From positions 1-6,578 of the forward strand of contig CAJMRR010000117.1 in the NCBI GenBank assembly GCA_905215835.1: a stretch of DNA of 6,578 nt, written 5' to 3'. Within the stretch, counting starts at the first letter, position 1, and the number at the start of each line of letters is the position of its first letter. The position numbers and the translations under genes were made by a program. Positions 6,396 through 6,578 of the stretch are shown here, in pieces. Origin of the DNA: an uncultured bacterium. GTDB taxonomy: Bacteria; Actinomycetota; Coriobacteriia; Coriobacteriales; Coriobacteriaceae. The notes beneath the pieces were generated by a model, which saw only the letters and a list, made by a program, of their open reading frames with translations, searched no databases and was not told where the DNA came from.

Positions 6396-6578
6396 GTTTC
6401 TGGGCCGGTTGGGCGAGCTGCTCGCCTGCCTGCCGGCCGAGCAGGTGGAGGAGACCAAGGCGTTCTATGCGGAGGCCATCGCCGACCGCATGGAGGACGG
6501 TATGAGCGAGGAGGAGGCCGTGGCCGCCATGGGCACGCCCGGCGAGGTGGCGGAGGCCACGCTCGACGACCTGCCCGC
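6382..6578 (+). CDS. HAAS/DUF1700-family protein, N-terminal part (truncated by window edge)
   Basis: Sixty-five codons are visible from ATG 6382, which lies inside the end of the padR-family gene (14-base overlap, different frame), so translation is probably coupled. The N-terminus MTRDEFLGRLGELLACLP followed by ADRMEDGMSEEEAVAAMG and TPGEVAEA is the conserved helical HAAS domain that opens DUF1700 proteins. In this family the domain is followed by several membrane-spanning helices, which would lie beyond the right edge. Partners of PadR regulators, these proteins are thought to act in membrane-associated signalling or stress response, but their biochemical function is not established. There is no independent promoter, so it should share the padR promoter and its repression. 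Confidence 0.9.
   Translation, partial: MTRDEFLGRLGELLACLPAEQVEETKAFYAEAIADRMEDGMSEEEAVAAMGTPGEVAEATLDDLP

Overview
The window looks like a piece of a high-GC Gram-positive genome, most likely an intestinal member of the Coriobacteriia (Actinomycetota). This rests on the moderately high GC content, a LuxR-type regulator with a helical non-receiver N-terminus of a kind common in that class, a very large secreted protein with a Ser/Gly spacer and a wall-sorting-like motif, and a PadR/HAAS pair. The taxonomic call is inference from gene style, not from a marker gene.

Layout. From position 1 to 4258 the whole left two-thirds is one uninterrupted leftward reading frame: 1419 complete codons with no stop, still open at the left edge. 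It encodes a giant exported surface protein with a twin-arginine-like signal peptide, a carboxypeptidase-regulatory/Ig-like domain, a long unrecognised middle, a propeller-like section, a CARDB-like C-terminal module, a Gly/Ser spacer and an LAGTG motif where an LPxTG motif would normally sit. Upstream of it, after a 156-base gap with a perfect 9-bp stem-loop and repeated AT-rich boxes, lies a leftward luxR-family regulator gene (4415-5419). The two genes point the same way and probably form a regulator/target or operon pair.

From 5420 to 6074 there is no convincing complete gene. This stretch holds the probable luxR promoter, an unrecognised leftward ORF with natural-looking codon use (5658-5942, perhaps a gene remnant) and, at its right end, a strong rightward promoter whose -10 box lies inside a near-perfect palindrome.

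From 6075 rightward there is a PadR-family repressor gene and, overlapping its end, the beginning of a HAAS/DUF1700 membrane-protein gene cut by the right edge. In the known family context these two-gene cassettes are self-regulated and respond to envelope state. The palindrome over the promoter fits autorepression by the PadR protein. This cassette has a much more GC-rich codon usage than the left unit, so the ~650-base spacer may be the seam between two genomic modules.
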